The position numbers were made by a program, and so were the translations under genes. A stretch of 64,000 bases of DNA, taken from a bacterium. GTDB taxonomy: Bacteria; Gemmatimonadota; Gemmatimonadetes; Longimicrobiales; RSA9. A model generated the notes under the pieces. That model was not told the DNA's origin. It saw only the letters and a program-made list of their open reading frames with translations, and made no database searches. Position 1 is the stretch's first letter, and each line of letters starts with the position of its first letter. This document shows, piece after piece, positions 9,813-20,638 of the stretch. The DNA lies in the NCBI GenBank assembly GCA_003242735.1, contig QGVH01000013.1, forward strand, positions 34,172 through 98,171, in the 5' to 3' direction.

Positions 9813-12083
9813 GTGACTCCACGGTTCGGCCTGCGTGACGCGCTGCGCGCGCTGGGGGACCCGGGGGCCGGCGGCTGGCCCGCGAGCGCCATTCACCACG
9901 GCGCTCGTGTGCTCCTCGCCCTGGCCCTCGCCCTCGCCGTCTCACTCCTCTTCCCGGTCTCTCCCGTTCGAGACTTCCCCGTCCTCGAAAAGGGGATGGT
10001 GGCGGAGAAGGACATCATCGCCGAGTTCGGCTTCCCGATCTTCAAGTCGGAGGCCGAGCTGCAGCGTGAGCGCGCGGAGGCCGCCGCGGGCGTCCCGCCC
10101 ATCCTGGACTACGATGCCAGCGCGGTGGACACGGTCCGCCAGCGCGTGAACGCCTTCCTCGCGCAGATCGAAGCCGTGGCCGACTCGGCCGGCGCCCGCC
10201 GGCGGGAGGCGCTCGCCGAAGTCCTTGCCGCGCAGGGCTTCCCCGTCACCGACGCGTACCTCGACGTCCTCATGGACCCGCGGCAGCGGGCCCGTCTCGC
10301 CTCGGCGTTGCGGCTCGCGATCGACCAGGATCTCCCCGTGGGCGTGGTGCGGAGCGCCGATCTGGAGGGGAGTTCCGCGCCGCAGCTCCGGCTCCGCCGT
10401 GACGGCGTGGAGCGGGGGGTGTGGCGGGATTCGCTGCACACGGCGTCCTGGTTCTACGACCGGGCGGCGCGGCACCTGCGTGGGGAGCCCGCACCGCTGG
10501 TCGAGCTCCAGCGGCTCGTCCTGGTCCGCTTCTTCGAGCCGACGATCCGCCTGAACGAGCAAGCCACGGAGGCGGCCCGCGAGCGGATGCGGCAGGCCGT
10601 CCCGACCATCAAGGGCGAGGTCGTCAAGGGGGAGAAGATCGTGGGCGCGCACGAGCTCATCCGCGATGCGGAGCTCGAGAAGTTGCGTGCCTACCAGGAG
10701 CACCTGCTACGGATGGCCGAGCTGGATCCGACGGTGGGCCGCAGCGGCATCCGCTCCTTCGGCGCGTTCCTGCTCGACCTGCTGGTGCTCACGATCTTCG
10801 GGCTGCTCCTGTTCTTCTACCGGCCGCACGTCTACCGCGCATGGCGGGAGGTGCTCCTGATCGCGGGGCTGATCCTCGCTGCGGTCGGCGCCGCTGCCAT
10901 CGTGGTGGAGGTGGATTGGCCGGTGGAGCTGGTCCCCATCGCGTTCCCGGTGCTCGTGGTCGCGGCGTTGTGGGACGGCCGGCTCGCGCTGAGTTTCGCC
11001 CTCATCGTGGCGATCCTGCTGAGCGCGCAAACGGAGTTCTTCGGCACGACGGCGCTGTATACCATGGTTCTGGGGGGCGCGGCGGCGGCGCTCAGCGTAC
11101 GCGTCGTGCGCCGGCGGGCGCAGACGTGGATCTTCATCTCGGTGATCGCGGGCGCGTACATCGCGGCGGCGGTGACGCTCGGGATGATGCTCTCGCGCGA
11201 GCCGCACGAGGTGATGATGGCGGCCGTCCTCGGTGTGGCCAACGCCGTGGTCAGCGGCATCATGGCCATGGGGCTGCTGCCGCTGTTCGAGGCGTTCACG
11301 AGGATCACCACGGACATGACGCTGCTCGAGCTGACGGACCTGAACCGTCCGCTGCTCAGGCGGCTCGCGCTCGAGGCGCCGGGGACGTACGCGCATTCGA
11401 TCAACGTGGCGAACCTGGCGGAGGCGGCCGCGCGCGCGATCGGCGCGAACGCGTTGCTCGTGCGCGTGGGCGTGTACTATCACGACGTCGGCAAGCTGAT
11501 CAAGCCGCAGTACTTCATCGAGAACCAGCCGCCCGGCCGGAACCCGCACGACAAGCTGAAGCCGGCCATGTCTGCGGCCATCGTGCGGAACCACGTGGTG
11601 GAGGGGTTGAAGCTGGCGGCCGAGGCCAAGCTGCCGGAGTGCGTGCGGCGGTTCATCGCCGAGCACCACGGCACGCAGCCCATCAGCTTCTTCTACGACC
11701 GCGCGCGCGAGCTGGACCCCGAGGCAGAGCTGGACCCTGCGGCGTTCTCGTACCCTGGCCCGAAGCCGCAGTCCAAGGAGACGGCGATCGCCATGCTGGC
11801 GGATTCGGTGGAGTCCGCGGCGCGCGTGCTCCAGGACCCCACGCCCGAGCGGATCGAGGCGCTGGTGGAGCGCATCGTGAGCTCCAAGGTCGCGCAGGGT
11901 CAGCTCGATGAGGCGCCGCTCACGCTCAACGAGCTGAAGCGCATCAAGCAGCAACTGGCCTCGGTCCTTGCCGGGATGTACCACCAGAGGATCGACTACC
12001 CGTCCACGCGCGAGACCACGGCCGCCCCCGCGGAGCCCGAGCCGGTTGCGGTGCCGCCGGGCCCTGCCCCCCACCACGGCTGA
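9813..12083 (+). CDS. pgpH: Seven-transmembrane HD phosphodiesterase, PgpH-type
   Basis: The 756-residue protein has an N-terminal membrane helix, a large extracytoplasmic 7TMR-HDED domain (about residues 50-300), a cluster of seven membrane helices (about 310-480) and a cytoplasmic HD domain (about 520-700). The HD motifs are APGTYAHSINVANL, YHDVGKLIKPQYF and IAEHHGT. Listeria PgpH hydrolyses cyclic di-AMP, the probable activity here. The GTG start lies 3 nt after phoH. Length and domain order match the YqfF/PgpH family closely. A diadenylate cyclase gene is not in the window. Confidence 0.93.
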   Translation: MTPRFGLRDALRALGDPGAGGWPASAIHHGARVLLALALALAVSLLFPVSPVRDFPVLEKGMVAEKDIIAEFGFPIFKSEAELQRERAEAAAGVPPILDYDASAVDTVRQRVNAFLAQIEAVADSAGARRREALAEVLAAQGFPVTDAYLDVLMDPRQRARLASALRLAIDQDLPVGVVRSADLEGSSAPQLRLRRDGVERGVWRDSLHTASWFYDRAARHLRGEPAPLVELQRLVLVRFFEPTIRLNEQATEAARERMRQAVPTIKGEVVKGEKIVGAHELIRDAELEKLRAYQEHLLRMAELDPTVGRSGIRSFGAFLLDLLVLTIFGLLLFFYRPHVYRAWREVLLIAGLILAAVGAAAIVVEVDWPVELVPIAFPVLVVAALWDGRLALSFALIVAILLSAQTEFFGTTALYTMVLGGAAAALSVRVVRRRAQTWIFISVIAGAYIAAAVTLGMMLSREPHEVMMAAVLGVANAVVSGIMAMGLLPLFEAFTRITTDMTLLELTDLNRPLLRRLALEAPGTYAHSINVANLAEAAARAIGANALLVRVGVYYHDVGKLIKPQYFIENQPPGRNPHDKLKPAMSAAIVRNHVVEGLKLAAEAKLPECVRRFIAEHHGTQPISFFYDRARELDPEAELDPAAFSYPGPKPQSKETAIAMLADSVESAARVLQDPTPERIEALVERIVSSKVAQGQLDEAPLTLNELKRIKQQLASVLAGMYHQRIDYPSTRETTAAPAEPEPVAVPPGPAPHHG

Positions 12084-12088
12084 GGCGC

Positions 12089-12553
12089 ATGCCGCCGCGC
12101 GTCCGGGTCAGCGTCGCGGCCGCGTTGTCGCGCCAGGGTGGACCCTCCTCGCTTTCTCGACGCGGCCTCGAGCGTCTGCTCCGCCGTGCTGCGCTCGCCA
12201 CGTTCGCGGCCGAAGGCGTCACGCGGGCGGAACTCTCGATCGCCCTGCTCTCCGACGCCGCCATCGCCGAGCTGAACCACCGCTACCTCGGGCACACGGG
12301 CCCGACCGATGTGATCTCGTTCCCACTCTACGAGGGGGATGAAGCGCCGGTCGGCGACGTGTACATTGGATACGAACAGGCGCTGCGGCAGGCGGCGGCG
12401 TTGGGCGTGCCGGAGGCGGAGGAGCTGGCGCGGCTCGCCATCCACGGCACGTTGCACGTGCTCGGCTACGACCACCCGGAGGGCCCCGGGCGCGTACGCA
12501 GCCGGATGTGGAAGAGGCAGGAACGGATCCTCCGTGAGGTGATGGGGCAGTGA
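12089..12553 (+). CDS. ybeY: Endoribonuclease / rRNA maturation factor YbeY
   Basis: YbeY is a zinc-dependent endoribonuclease involved in 16S rRNA 3'-end maturation and 70S quality control. The 154-residue protein contains the diagnostic HGTLHVLGYDH motif with three zinc-binding histidines, and the upstream GPTDVISFPL segment. It starts 5 nt after pgpH and overlaps the next gene by a GTGA junction, consistent with tight co-expression with phoH. Confidence 0.96.
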   Translation: MPPRVRVSVAAALSRQGGPSSLSRRGLERLLRRAALATFAAEGVTRAELSIALLSDAAIAELNHRYLGHTGPTDVISFPLYEGDEAPVGDVYIGYEQALRQAAALGVPEAEELARLAIHGTLHVLGYDHPEGPGRVRSRMWKRQERILREVMGQ

Positions 12554-13194
12554 ACAAGGGTGGGACGGCAAAGGCGTTGCGGCGGCACCTGATCGCCGGC
12601 CTCGTGGTGATCGCGCCGGTCGGGATCACGGCCGCCGTGCTCTGGTGGATCTTCCAACGCCTGGACGGGCTGCTGGGCCGCTTCCTGTATCCCGTGCTGC
12701 CGTTCCCGATCCCCGGCCTCGGCCTGCTGCTCCTCCTGGCGGGCCTCGTCGCGGTCGGCTGGTTGGCGGAGCGCGCCGTCGGCGCCCGCGTGCTCGCGGG
12801 CTGGCACGCGCTCCTCGAGCGGGTGCCGCTCGCACGCAGGGTCTACGGTGCGTCCAGCCGCATCGTGCGGACCGTGCTGGGGGAAGAGAAGCGCTTCCTC
12901 CGCGACGTCGTCCTGGTCGAATACCCGTGCCCGGGGCGGTGGTCGCTCGGGTTCGTCACGGCACGGTCCCCGGAGGAGCTCGAGTCGCGGACGGGCGAGG
13001 AGATGATCACGGTGTTCGTCCCGACGACGCCCAACCCCACGACGGGCTTCCTCGTCATGGCGCCGCGACGCGCCCTCGTCCACGTCCGCATGACAACCGA
13101 GGAGGCGTTCACCTACATCCTCTCGGCCGGCGCCGTGAAGCCCGAGGAGGCGGCGCTCGCGGCGACGCGAGAGGTGGAGGAGGAGCGCGCGTGA
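12550..13194 (+). CDS. DUF502 family membrane protein
   Basis: The 214-residue protein has two N-terminal membrane helices (about residues 12-38 and 52-75, for example LLLLLAGLVAVGWLAERAVG) followed by a soluble domain with RVYGASSRIVRTV, FVPTTPNPTTGFLVMAP and EEAFTYILSAG, which are typical of DUF502. The molecular role of this family is unknown. The GTG start overlaps the ybeY stop and its end overlaps mgtE, so it belongs to the aspS-ubiB operon. Confidence 0.88.
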   Translation: MNKGGTAKALRRHLIAGLVVIAPVGITAAVLWWIFQRLDGLLGRFLYPVLPFPIPGLGLLLLLAGLVAVGWLAERAVGARVLAGWHALLERVPLARRVYGASSRIVRTVLGEEKRFLRDVVLVEYPCPGRWSLGFVTARSPEELESRTGEEMITVFVPTTPNPTTGFLVMAPRRALVHVRMTTEEAFTYILSAGAVKPEEAALAATREVEEERA

Positions 13195-14561
13195 CGTCGC
13201 AGGAGCCCCGGACTGCGGAGGAGGCGCGCGAGCGCCTGGACCGGATTCGCGTCCTCATCGAGGAGGGCCGGGAGGACAACCTCCCGGATCTCCTCTCCGA
13301 GTTCCATCCGAGCGACCTGGCAGACCTGATCGAGGAGCTGGACGAGGCCGACCGGGTCCGTGTCCTCGAGATGCTGCCGGCGGACATCGCGTCGGAGACG
13401 CTCGCCGAGATGGAGCGGGAGGAGCGGCCGGAGGAGTTGCTCGCCTCCCTCGACCCGACGCGCATCGGCGAGCTGATCGCCGAGCTCTCCGACGACGACG
13501 CCGTCAACCTGATCCGGGACCTCGACCCCGAGGACCAGGCCCGCGTCCTCGCCGCGCTGCCGAACCTGGAGGCCGGCCTGCTGCGGCGACTCCTGCGCTA
13601 CGACGAGGAGTCCGCGGGCGGCATCATGACCACGGAGCTGGTCGCCATCTCCGTCCACCTGACGGCCGGGGAGGCGATCGAGGAGGTCCGCCGCCAGGCG
13701 CGCGAAATCGGTAGCGAGTTCTACACGGTCTTCGTGGTGGACCTGCTGAGGCGGCTGGTCGGCACGGTGAGCCTGCAGGACCTGGTCCTCGCGGATCCGG
13801 ACACCCCGCTGTCGGAGCTGGTCGAGCCGCCGCTGGCCACGGTGTCGCCGGACACCGACCAGGAGGAGGTCGGCCGGATCATCGCCCGCTACAACATGCC
13901 GTCCATTGCCGTTGTCGGGCCGGGGAACGTGCTGCTGGGCCGGATCACCTGGGATGACGTCATCGATGTCATCGAAGCGGAGCAGACCGAGGACATCTTG
14001 CGGCTCGGCGGCATCGTCTCCGAGGAGCAGCTCCGCGGTGGCGCGCTGGACGCGGTCCGCAGCCGCCTGCCCTGGCTGTTCGTGAACCTGTTCACGGCCT
14101 CCGCCGCCGCCGCGGTGGTGTACGCGTTCCAAGGGACGATCGAGCAGATCGTGATCCTGGCGGCCATCATGCCGATCATCGCGGGCATGGGCGGCAACGC
14201 GGGCACGCAGGCACTGGCGGTGACCGTGCGCCGCCTCGCGTTGACGGAGGAGAGCGCCGCCCGGCGCTGGGGCGTCGTCGCCAAGGAGTTGATGGTCGGC
14301 CTGGTCAACGGCGCAGCCCTCGGCGTCTTCGTGGGCCTGGTGAGCTATCTGTGGAGGGGCGACCCGATGCTCGGGCTCGTCGTGCTGCTCGCGATGTGGG
14401 GCAATATGATCCTGGCCTCCATCGCCGGCGCGTTCGTCCCCATCCTGCTCGAGCGCCTCGGCGCCGACCCCGCCGTGGCCTCCTCGATCTTCGTCACCAC
14501 GTTCACCGACGTCGGCGGCTTCTTCCTCCTCCTGGGACTCGCCACCGCCGTGCTGCTATGA
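13191..14561 (+). CDS. mgtE: Magnesium transporter MgtE
   Basis: MgtE is a Mg2+ channel of the inner membrane gated by intracellular Mg2+. The 456-residue protein shows an acidic MgtE-N domain (about residues 20-130), a CBS pair (about 135-260) and a five-helix channel domain at the C-terminus with IIAGMGGNAGTQALAVTVR, the conserved pore/dimer signature. Many acidic residues in the N and CBS domains fit cytosolic Mg2+ sensing. The GTG start overlaps the DUF502 stop and the end overlaps ubiB. No M-box riboswitch lies immediately upstream, as expected for an internal operon gene. Confidence 0.95.
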   Translation: MTSQEPRTAEEARERLDRIRVLIEEGREDNLPDLLSEFHPSDLADLIEELDEADRVRVLEMLPADIASETLAEMEREERPEELLASLDPTRIGELIAELSDDDAVNLIRDLDPEDQARVLAALPNLEAGLLRRLLRYDEESAGGIMTTELVAISVHLTAGEAIEEVRRQAREIGSEFYTVFVVDLLRRLVGTVSLQDLVLADPDTPLSELVEPPLATVSPDTDQEEVGRIIARYNMPSIAVVGPGNVLLGRITWDDVIDVIEAEQTEDILRLGGIVSEEQLRGGALDAVRSRLPWLFVNLFTASAAAAVVYAFQGTIEQIVILAAIMPIIAGMGGNAGTQALAVTVRRLALTEESAARRWGVVAKELMVGLVNGAALGVFVGLVSYLWRGDPMLGLVVLLAMWGNMILASIAGAFVPILLERLGADPAVASSIFVTTFTDVGGFFLLLGLATAVLL

Positions 14562-16246
14562 AGCGCTGGCGGAGGGCCCTCACCATCGTCGTCCGGCTGA
14601 CGCCGTTCCTGATCGCCTTCCTGCGCGACCGCCGGCGGTGGATCCTCCTGGGCAGGCGGCGGCGGTTGCCGTACGAGCACCACGAGCGCCGCGCCCAGCG
14701 GCTCGCCGCCACCATCGCCTCCCTCGGGCCGACGTTCATCAAGCTCGCCCAGGTTTTCAGCGCCCGCGCGGACATCCTGCCCGAGCCCTACCTCTCGGCG
14801 ATCAGCCGGCTCCAGGACCGCGTGCCGCCACACCCCACCGAGGAGATCGAGGCGGTGATCGCCGCCGAGCTGGGCCAGCCACTGGAGGCGGTGTTCGCCG
14901 AGTTCGACCGCGTGCCCGTCGCCGCCGCGAGTCTGGGCCAGGTCCACCGCGCCCGGCTGCGCCCACAGCTCGACGAGCCAGGGCCAGAGGTGGCGGTCAA
15001 GGTGCTCCGCCCGGGCGTCGAGGAGCTGGTCGCGGTGGATCTCGAGATCTCGTTCCGCGTTCTCTTCGTCCTGAACATCCTGTTCCCGAACCACCACGTC
15101 CGCGCCCTGACCAACGTGGTGCGCGAGTTCAGCGTCAAGGTGCGCGAGGAGATGGACTTCCGCGAGGAAGCGGCGCACATGGCGCAATTCCACCAGAACT
15201 TCGCGCGCGATGCCCGGGTGCGCGCCCCCCGCGTCTACACCGAGCTCGCACGCCGGCGCGTGCTCGTGATGGAGTGGGTGCAGGGGGACAAGCTGGACCG
15301 GCTCGCGGGCCGCTTCGCTTCCGGCGAGCTGGACTTCGAGCGGCTCATGGAGACGCTCACCGAGATCTACCTCCGCATGCTCCTGGTGGACGGCTTCCTC
15401 CATGCAGACCCCCACCCCGGCAACATCCTGGTCACCGACGCGGGCACGCTGATCTTCCTGGACTGGGGTATGGTCGTCCAGCTCAGCCGCTCGACCCGCG
15501 AGGCCATCCTTCGCCTCGCCCTCGCCGCCGGCCGCGAGGACCTGGACGGCATGATCAACGGCATGTACGAGCTGGGGATGATCGACCCCTCGATCTCCCG
15601 CGCGGAGATCCGTGACGCCGCCGCCGAGGTGCTCGAGATCCTCCAGCGCGTGCGCGAGCTCGGGACGCGGCGCGTGCAGGAGATGGTCCAGGAGATCATG
15701 GACACGTTCTACACCTGGCCGCTGATCCTGCCGCGAGAGCTGGTCTACTTCTTCCGCGCCGCCGCCCTGCTCGAGGGCATCGGCTTCCACTACGACCCGC
15801 GCTTCAACGGCATCGAACTGGCGCGCCGCGTCATCCGCCGGATGCGGGGCGACCTGCTCCGCGCCACGGCGCGCGAGCCGGTCGAAGTCGCGCGGGGGCT
15901 CGTAGACGAGGCACGGACGGCGCTGCATGGCGTGCGTGAGGTGCTGCGCCGGGCCGAACGCGAGGAGTTCCGCGTCCGCCTGCACCCGCGCGACGTGATG
16001 CACGGAGAGCGGTTCATCCTGCTCCAGGTCCGGCGGCTGCTGCTCAGCGTGTTCGCGGTCGGGACGGCGCTCATCAGCTCGATCATCTTCGTGGCGCTCG
16101 AGAACGTGTGGCTGCTGGCCGCCGGCTTGCTGATCGCGCTGATCATGTTCGTGGTGGCGTTCTTCATTCCCACGCACCTGCTGGAGAATCCGCTGCGTCA
16201 CGCGCGCCGCGTGCGGCCGCCGGGGGAGTGGCCGGCCATGCGCTAG
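14558..16246 (+). CDS. ubiB: ABC1/UbiB-family atypical kinase
   Basis: The 562-residue protein belongs to the UbiB/ADCK family, which supports quinone biosynthesis through ATPase activity at the membrane. It shows the KxGQ region as PTFIKLAQVFSARADILP, the Ala-rich loop AAASLGQVHRA, the VAVKVLRPGV lysine strand, DPHPGNILVT and IFLDWGMV, and ends with two membrane helices (about residues 495-545). The KxGQ motif reads KLAQ, with Ala for the usual Gly. It closes the aspS operon with an ATGA junction; no other ubiquinone or menaquinone gene is adjacent. Confidence 0.92.
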   Translation: MKRWRRALTIVVRLTPFLIAFLRDRRRWILLGRRRRLPYEHHERRAQRLAATIASLGPTFIKLAQVFSARADILPEPYLSAISRLQDRVPPHPTEEIEAVIAAELGQPLEAVFAEFDRVPVAAASLGQVHRARLRPQLDEPGPEVAVKVLRPGVEELVAVDLEISFRVLFVLNILFPNHHVRALTNVVREFSVKVREEMDFREEAAHMAQFHQNFARDARVRAPRVYTELARRRVLVMEWVQGDKLDRLAGRFASGELDFERLMETLTEIYLRMLLVDGFLHADPHPGNILVTDAGTLIFLDWGMVVQLSRSTREAILRLALAAGREDLDGMINGMYELGMIDPSISRAEIRDAAAEVLEILQRVRELGTRRVQEMVQEIMDTFYTWPLILPRELVYFFRAAALLEGIGFHYDPRFNGIELARRVIRRMRGDLLRATAREPVEVARGLVDEARTALHGVREVLRRAEREEFRVRLHPRDVMHGERFILLQVRRLLLSVFAVGTALISSIIFVALENVWLLAAGLLIALIMFVVAFFIPTHLLENPLRHARRVRPPGEWPAMR

Positions 16247-16315
16247 GCAGAGCGAGGGCCGCGGCGGGCGACGCAGGATCCGGATGCATCGGCTGCCAAC
16301 GACGGACGGGGGCGT

Positions 16316-16345
16316 TTGACAGCGTTCGCGGCAGCCGGCCATCTT
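16316..16345 (+). promoter_or_regulatory. Promoter of meaB, predicted leaderless
   Basis: TTGACA (16316-16321), 18 nt and CATCTT (16340-16345) are followed after 6 nt by the ATG at 16352, the same geometry as at rqcH. No ribosome-binding site precedes the start. Confidence 0.5.
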
Positions 16346-16351
16346 TCGTTC

Positions 16352-17473
16352 ATGGCTGAGGGTTCCGGCACGCAGCCGGCCGGCCTCGGCGTGGCCGAGG
16401 CGCGGCTGCTCGAGGACTTCCTGGCGGGGAAACGGCCCGCGCTGGCGCGCGCGATCTCGATCGTCGAGAACGGGCGGCCGGGAGCCCAGGCGCTGCTGCA
16501 GGCGCTGCACGGGCGGCTCGGTCGTGCCCGCCGCATCGGGATCACTGGGCCGCCCGGGGCAGGGAAATCCACGCTGGTGGCGGCGCTGACCACGGCACTG
16601 CGGGCCCGCGGCGACACGGTCGCCGTCGTGGCGGTGGATCCGAGCTCGCCGTTCACGGGCGGGGCCCTGCTGGGCGACCGGATCCGGATGGGCGAGGCCT
16701 CGCTGGATCCGGGGGTGTTCATCCGCTCCATGGCGTCCCGCGGCTCGCTGGGCGGGCTCGCCCTGACGACCAAGGAAGTGGCGGACGTGCTGGACGCGTT
16801 CGGCTTCGACCATGTGCTGATCGAGACGGTCGGGGTCGGACAGTCGGAGCTGGACATCGCCGCTGCTGCGGACACGACCGTCGTCGTGCTCGTCCCCGAG
16901 TCCGGCGATTCGATCCAGGCGATGAAAGCCGGGCTCATGGAGATCGCGGACGTGTTCGTGATCAACAAGGCCGACCGGCCGGGCGCCGAGCGGCTCGCGC
17001 GCGAGGTGGAGCTGATGCTCCATCTGCGCGCCGGGCGGGGGATGCACAGGCTTCCGGCGCACCACGGCGTGGACCTGAGCCGCATCCGGCGCCGGCAGGA
17101 GGCAGCCGAGCCGGCGGAGGGCGAGGGCGCCGCGGCGACAGGAGAGGCGGGCGGGGCGGGCGGCGGCCGGTCGGAGGGCTGGGCGATCCCGGTCCTCCAG
17201 ACCGTGGCGTCGACCGGCCAGGGTGTGGACGCACTCGTCGAGGCGCTGGACCACCACCACGCCTGGCTCCAGGCCTCCGGCGAGCTGGGCCGCAGGCGCC
17301 GCCGGCGCCTGGCGGAGCGCGTCCGCGAAGCGGTGGATCGCGGCTTGCGCCAGCGGGCCTGGACAGAGGCGGGCGGCGAAGCGATCCTCGAACAGTCGCT
17401 GCCCGCGCTCGAAGCGGGCACGATCACGCCTTACGAAGTGGCGGAGCGAATCGTCCGCGCGGCAGTGGGGTAG
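16352..17473 (+). CDS. meaB: MeaB/ArgK-type GTPase chaperone for B12 acyl-CoA mutases
   Basis: MeaB-type G proteins load adenosylcobalamin onto acyl-CoA mutases and protect them from inactivation. The 373-residue protein has P-loop GPPGAGKSTL, VDPSSPFTGGALLGDR, the switch segment ETVGVGQSE and the NKAD guanine-specificity motif, plus a helical C-terminal dimerisation arm. Between about residues 220 and 278 an Ala/Glu/Gly-rich insertion precedes IPVLQTVASTGQGVD and makes the protein longer than most. An upstream TTG is possible, but the ATG fits the promoter. The mutase large-subunit gene follows after 44 nt. Confidence 0.94.
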   Translation: MAEGSGTQPAGLGVAEARLLEDFLAGKRPALARAISIVENGRPGAQALLQALHGRLGRARRIGITGPPGAGKSTLVAALTTALRARGDTVAVVAVDPSSPFTGGALLGDRIRMGEASLDPGVFIRSMASRGSLGGLALTTKEVADVLDAFGFDHVLIETVGVGQSELDIAAAADTTVVVLVPESGDSIQAMKAGLMEIADVFVINKADRPGAERLAREVELMLHLRAGRGMHRLPAHHGVDLSRIRRRQEAAEPAEGEGAAATGEAGGAGGGRSEGWAIPVLQTVASTGQGVDALVEALDHHHAWLQASGELGRRRRRRLAERVREAVDRGLRQRAWTEAGGEAILEQSLPALEAGTITPYEVAERIVRAAVG

Positions 17474-17517
17474 GGAGGGCTGGGGCGCGGTCCTCTTCCG
17501 CCACGGAACGGTGAGCC

Positions 17518-19236
<1,719 letters not shown>

Positions 19237-19282
19237 CCGCGTGTCACGCCGATCCACGCAGCGCCGCCGGGGCCGGCGGTAG

Positions 19283-20638
19283 ATGGAAGCCGACGCACTG
19301 ACCCTCGAAGGGATCCTCTGGCGGCTGGCGCTGGCGCTGCTGCTCGTCCTGGCCAACGCGTTCTTCGTCGCGGCGGAGTTCGCGCTGGTCGGCGCGCGGC
19401 GTACGCGCATCGATGCGCTGGCCGAGCAGGGGAGCCGGCGCGCCAGAATGGCGCGCACGGCCATCCAGAACCTCGACCACTACATCTCCGGCACCCAACT
19501 CGGCATCACGCTCGCCTCCCTGGGGCTGGGTTGGGTGGGTGAGACCACGATCGCGGAGATCATCCGCCAGGCGTTCGACGGCCTGGCGCCGCCGTGGAAC
19601 GTCGTCGCGACACACGGCGTGGCCGGCACCGCCGCGTTCGTCCTCATCACGTTCATGCACATCGTGCTGGGTGAGCTGGCGCCCAAGTCGCTGGCCCTGC
19701 TGTTCCCGGAGAAGCTGAGCATGTGGACGGCGGGCCCGCTGATCGGTTTCTCGCGCCTGCTCGGCCCGTTCATCGCGCTGCTCAACGGCTCGGCCAACCT
19801 GCTTCTGCGGGCCCTCGGGCTGCGGGCGCCCACCGAGGTCGAGCGGGTGCACCGGCCGGAGGAGATCGAGCTGTTGCTGACGCAGAGCTACGAGCACGGG
19901 TTGCTGAGCGAGGAGCCGGTGGAGATGATCCGTGGCGTGTTCGACCTCTCCGAGACCACGGCGGCGGAGGTCATGACGCCGCGGACCGAGGTCGTCGCCG
20001 TGCCGGTGGATGCGACGCTGGAGGATGTGGCCGATGTCATCATCGAGGCCGGCCACTCCCGGATCCCGGTCTACCGTGATTCGCTGGACCAGGTGCTGGG
20101 CGTCGTCCTCGCGCGGGAGGTGTGGCGGGCGCTGCGCCGCGGCTCGCCCACCTCGCTGGAGGACCTGATCCGGCCGGTCCCGTTCGTGCCCGACTCCAAA
20201 CCGATCGAGGACCTGCTGCGGGAGATGCAGGCGGAGCGCACCCACATCGCCGTGGTCGTGGATGAGTGGGGCGGCACCGCCGGTATCGTGACCATCGAGG
20301 ACGTGATCGAGGAGATCGTCGGTGAGATCCGGGACGAGCACGAGGAGGAGCCGCCGCCGATCGAGGAAAAGGACGGGGAGGTGTTGGTGAGTGGCGGGTT
20401 CTCGATCGCGGAGTTGAACGAGCTGTACGACCTGTCGCTCCCGGAGCAAGACTACACGACCGTGGCGGGCTACGTGCTGGGTCAGCTCGGGCGCATCCCG
20501 CGGGCCGGCGACGAGGTCTCGTTCGCGGGCGGCCGGCTGCGGGTGCTCTCCATGGACGGCCGCAGGATCGAGCGGCTCGGCCTGGTACTCGATGGCGGCC
20601 TCCCCGAACGCGCCGAAGAGGGCGCCGCCGAGCGATGA
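19283..20638 (+). CDS. CorC/HlyC-family membrane protein with DUF21 and CBS domains
   Basis: The 451-residue protein has a CNNM/DUF21 transmembrane domain (about residues 8-190, starting ALLLVLANAFFVAAEFALV), a pair of CBS domains (about 215-340, with TAAEVMTPRTEVVAVPVD) and a C-terminal CorC_HlyC domain (about 350-435). Relatives are implicated in Mg2+ and Co2+ efflux or homeostasis; older annotations as hemolysin are unreliable. It follows the mutase by 46 nt and overlaps the next gene by ATGA. Its link to acyl-CoA metabolism, if any, is unclear. Confidence 0.92.
   Translation: MEADALTLEGILWRLALALLLVLANAFFVAAEFALVGARRTRIDALAEQGSRRARMARTAIQNLDHYISGTQLGITLASLGLGWVGETTIAEIIRQAFDGLAPPWNVVATHGVAGTAAFVLITFMHIVLGELAPKSLALLFPEKLSMWTAGPLIGFSRLLGPFIALLNGSANLLLRALGLRAPTEVERVHRPEEIELLLTQSYEHGLLSEEPVEMIRGVFDLSETTAAEVMTPRTEVVAVPVDATLEDVADVIIEAGHSRIPVYRDSLDQVLGVVLAREVWRALRRGSPTSLEDLIRPVPFVPDSKPIEDLLREMQAERTHIAVVVDEWGGTAGIVTIEDVIEEIVGEIRDEHEEEPPPIEEKDGEVLVSGGFSIAELNELYDLSLPEQDYTTVAGYVLGQLGRIPRAGDEVSFAGGRLRVLSMDGRRIERLGLVLDGGLPERAEEGAAER

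Noticed and set aside
14345..17260. A 971-codon minus-strand frame opposite ubiB and meaB
   Set aside because: Antisense shadow of two well-supported genes, with His/Gln/Arg-rich translation and no start context.
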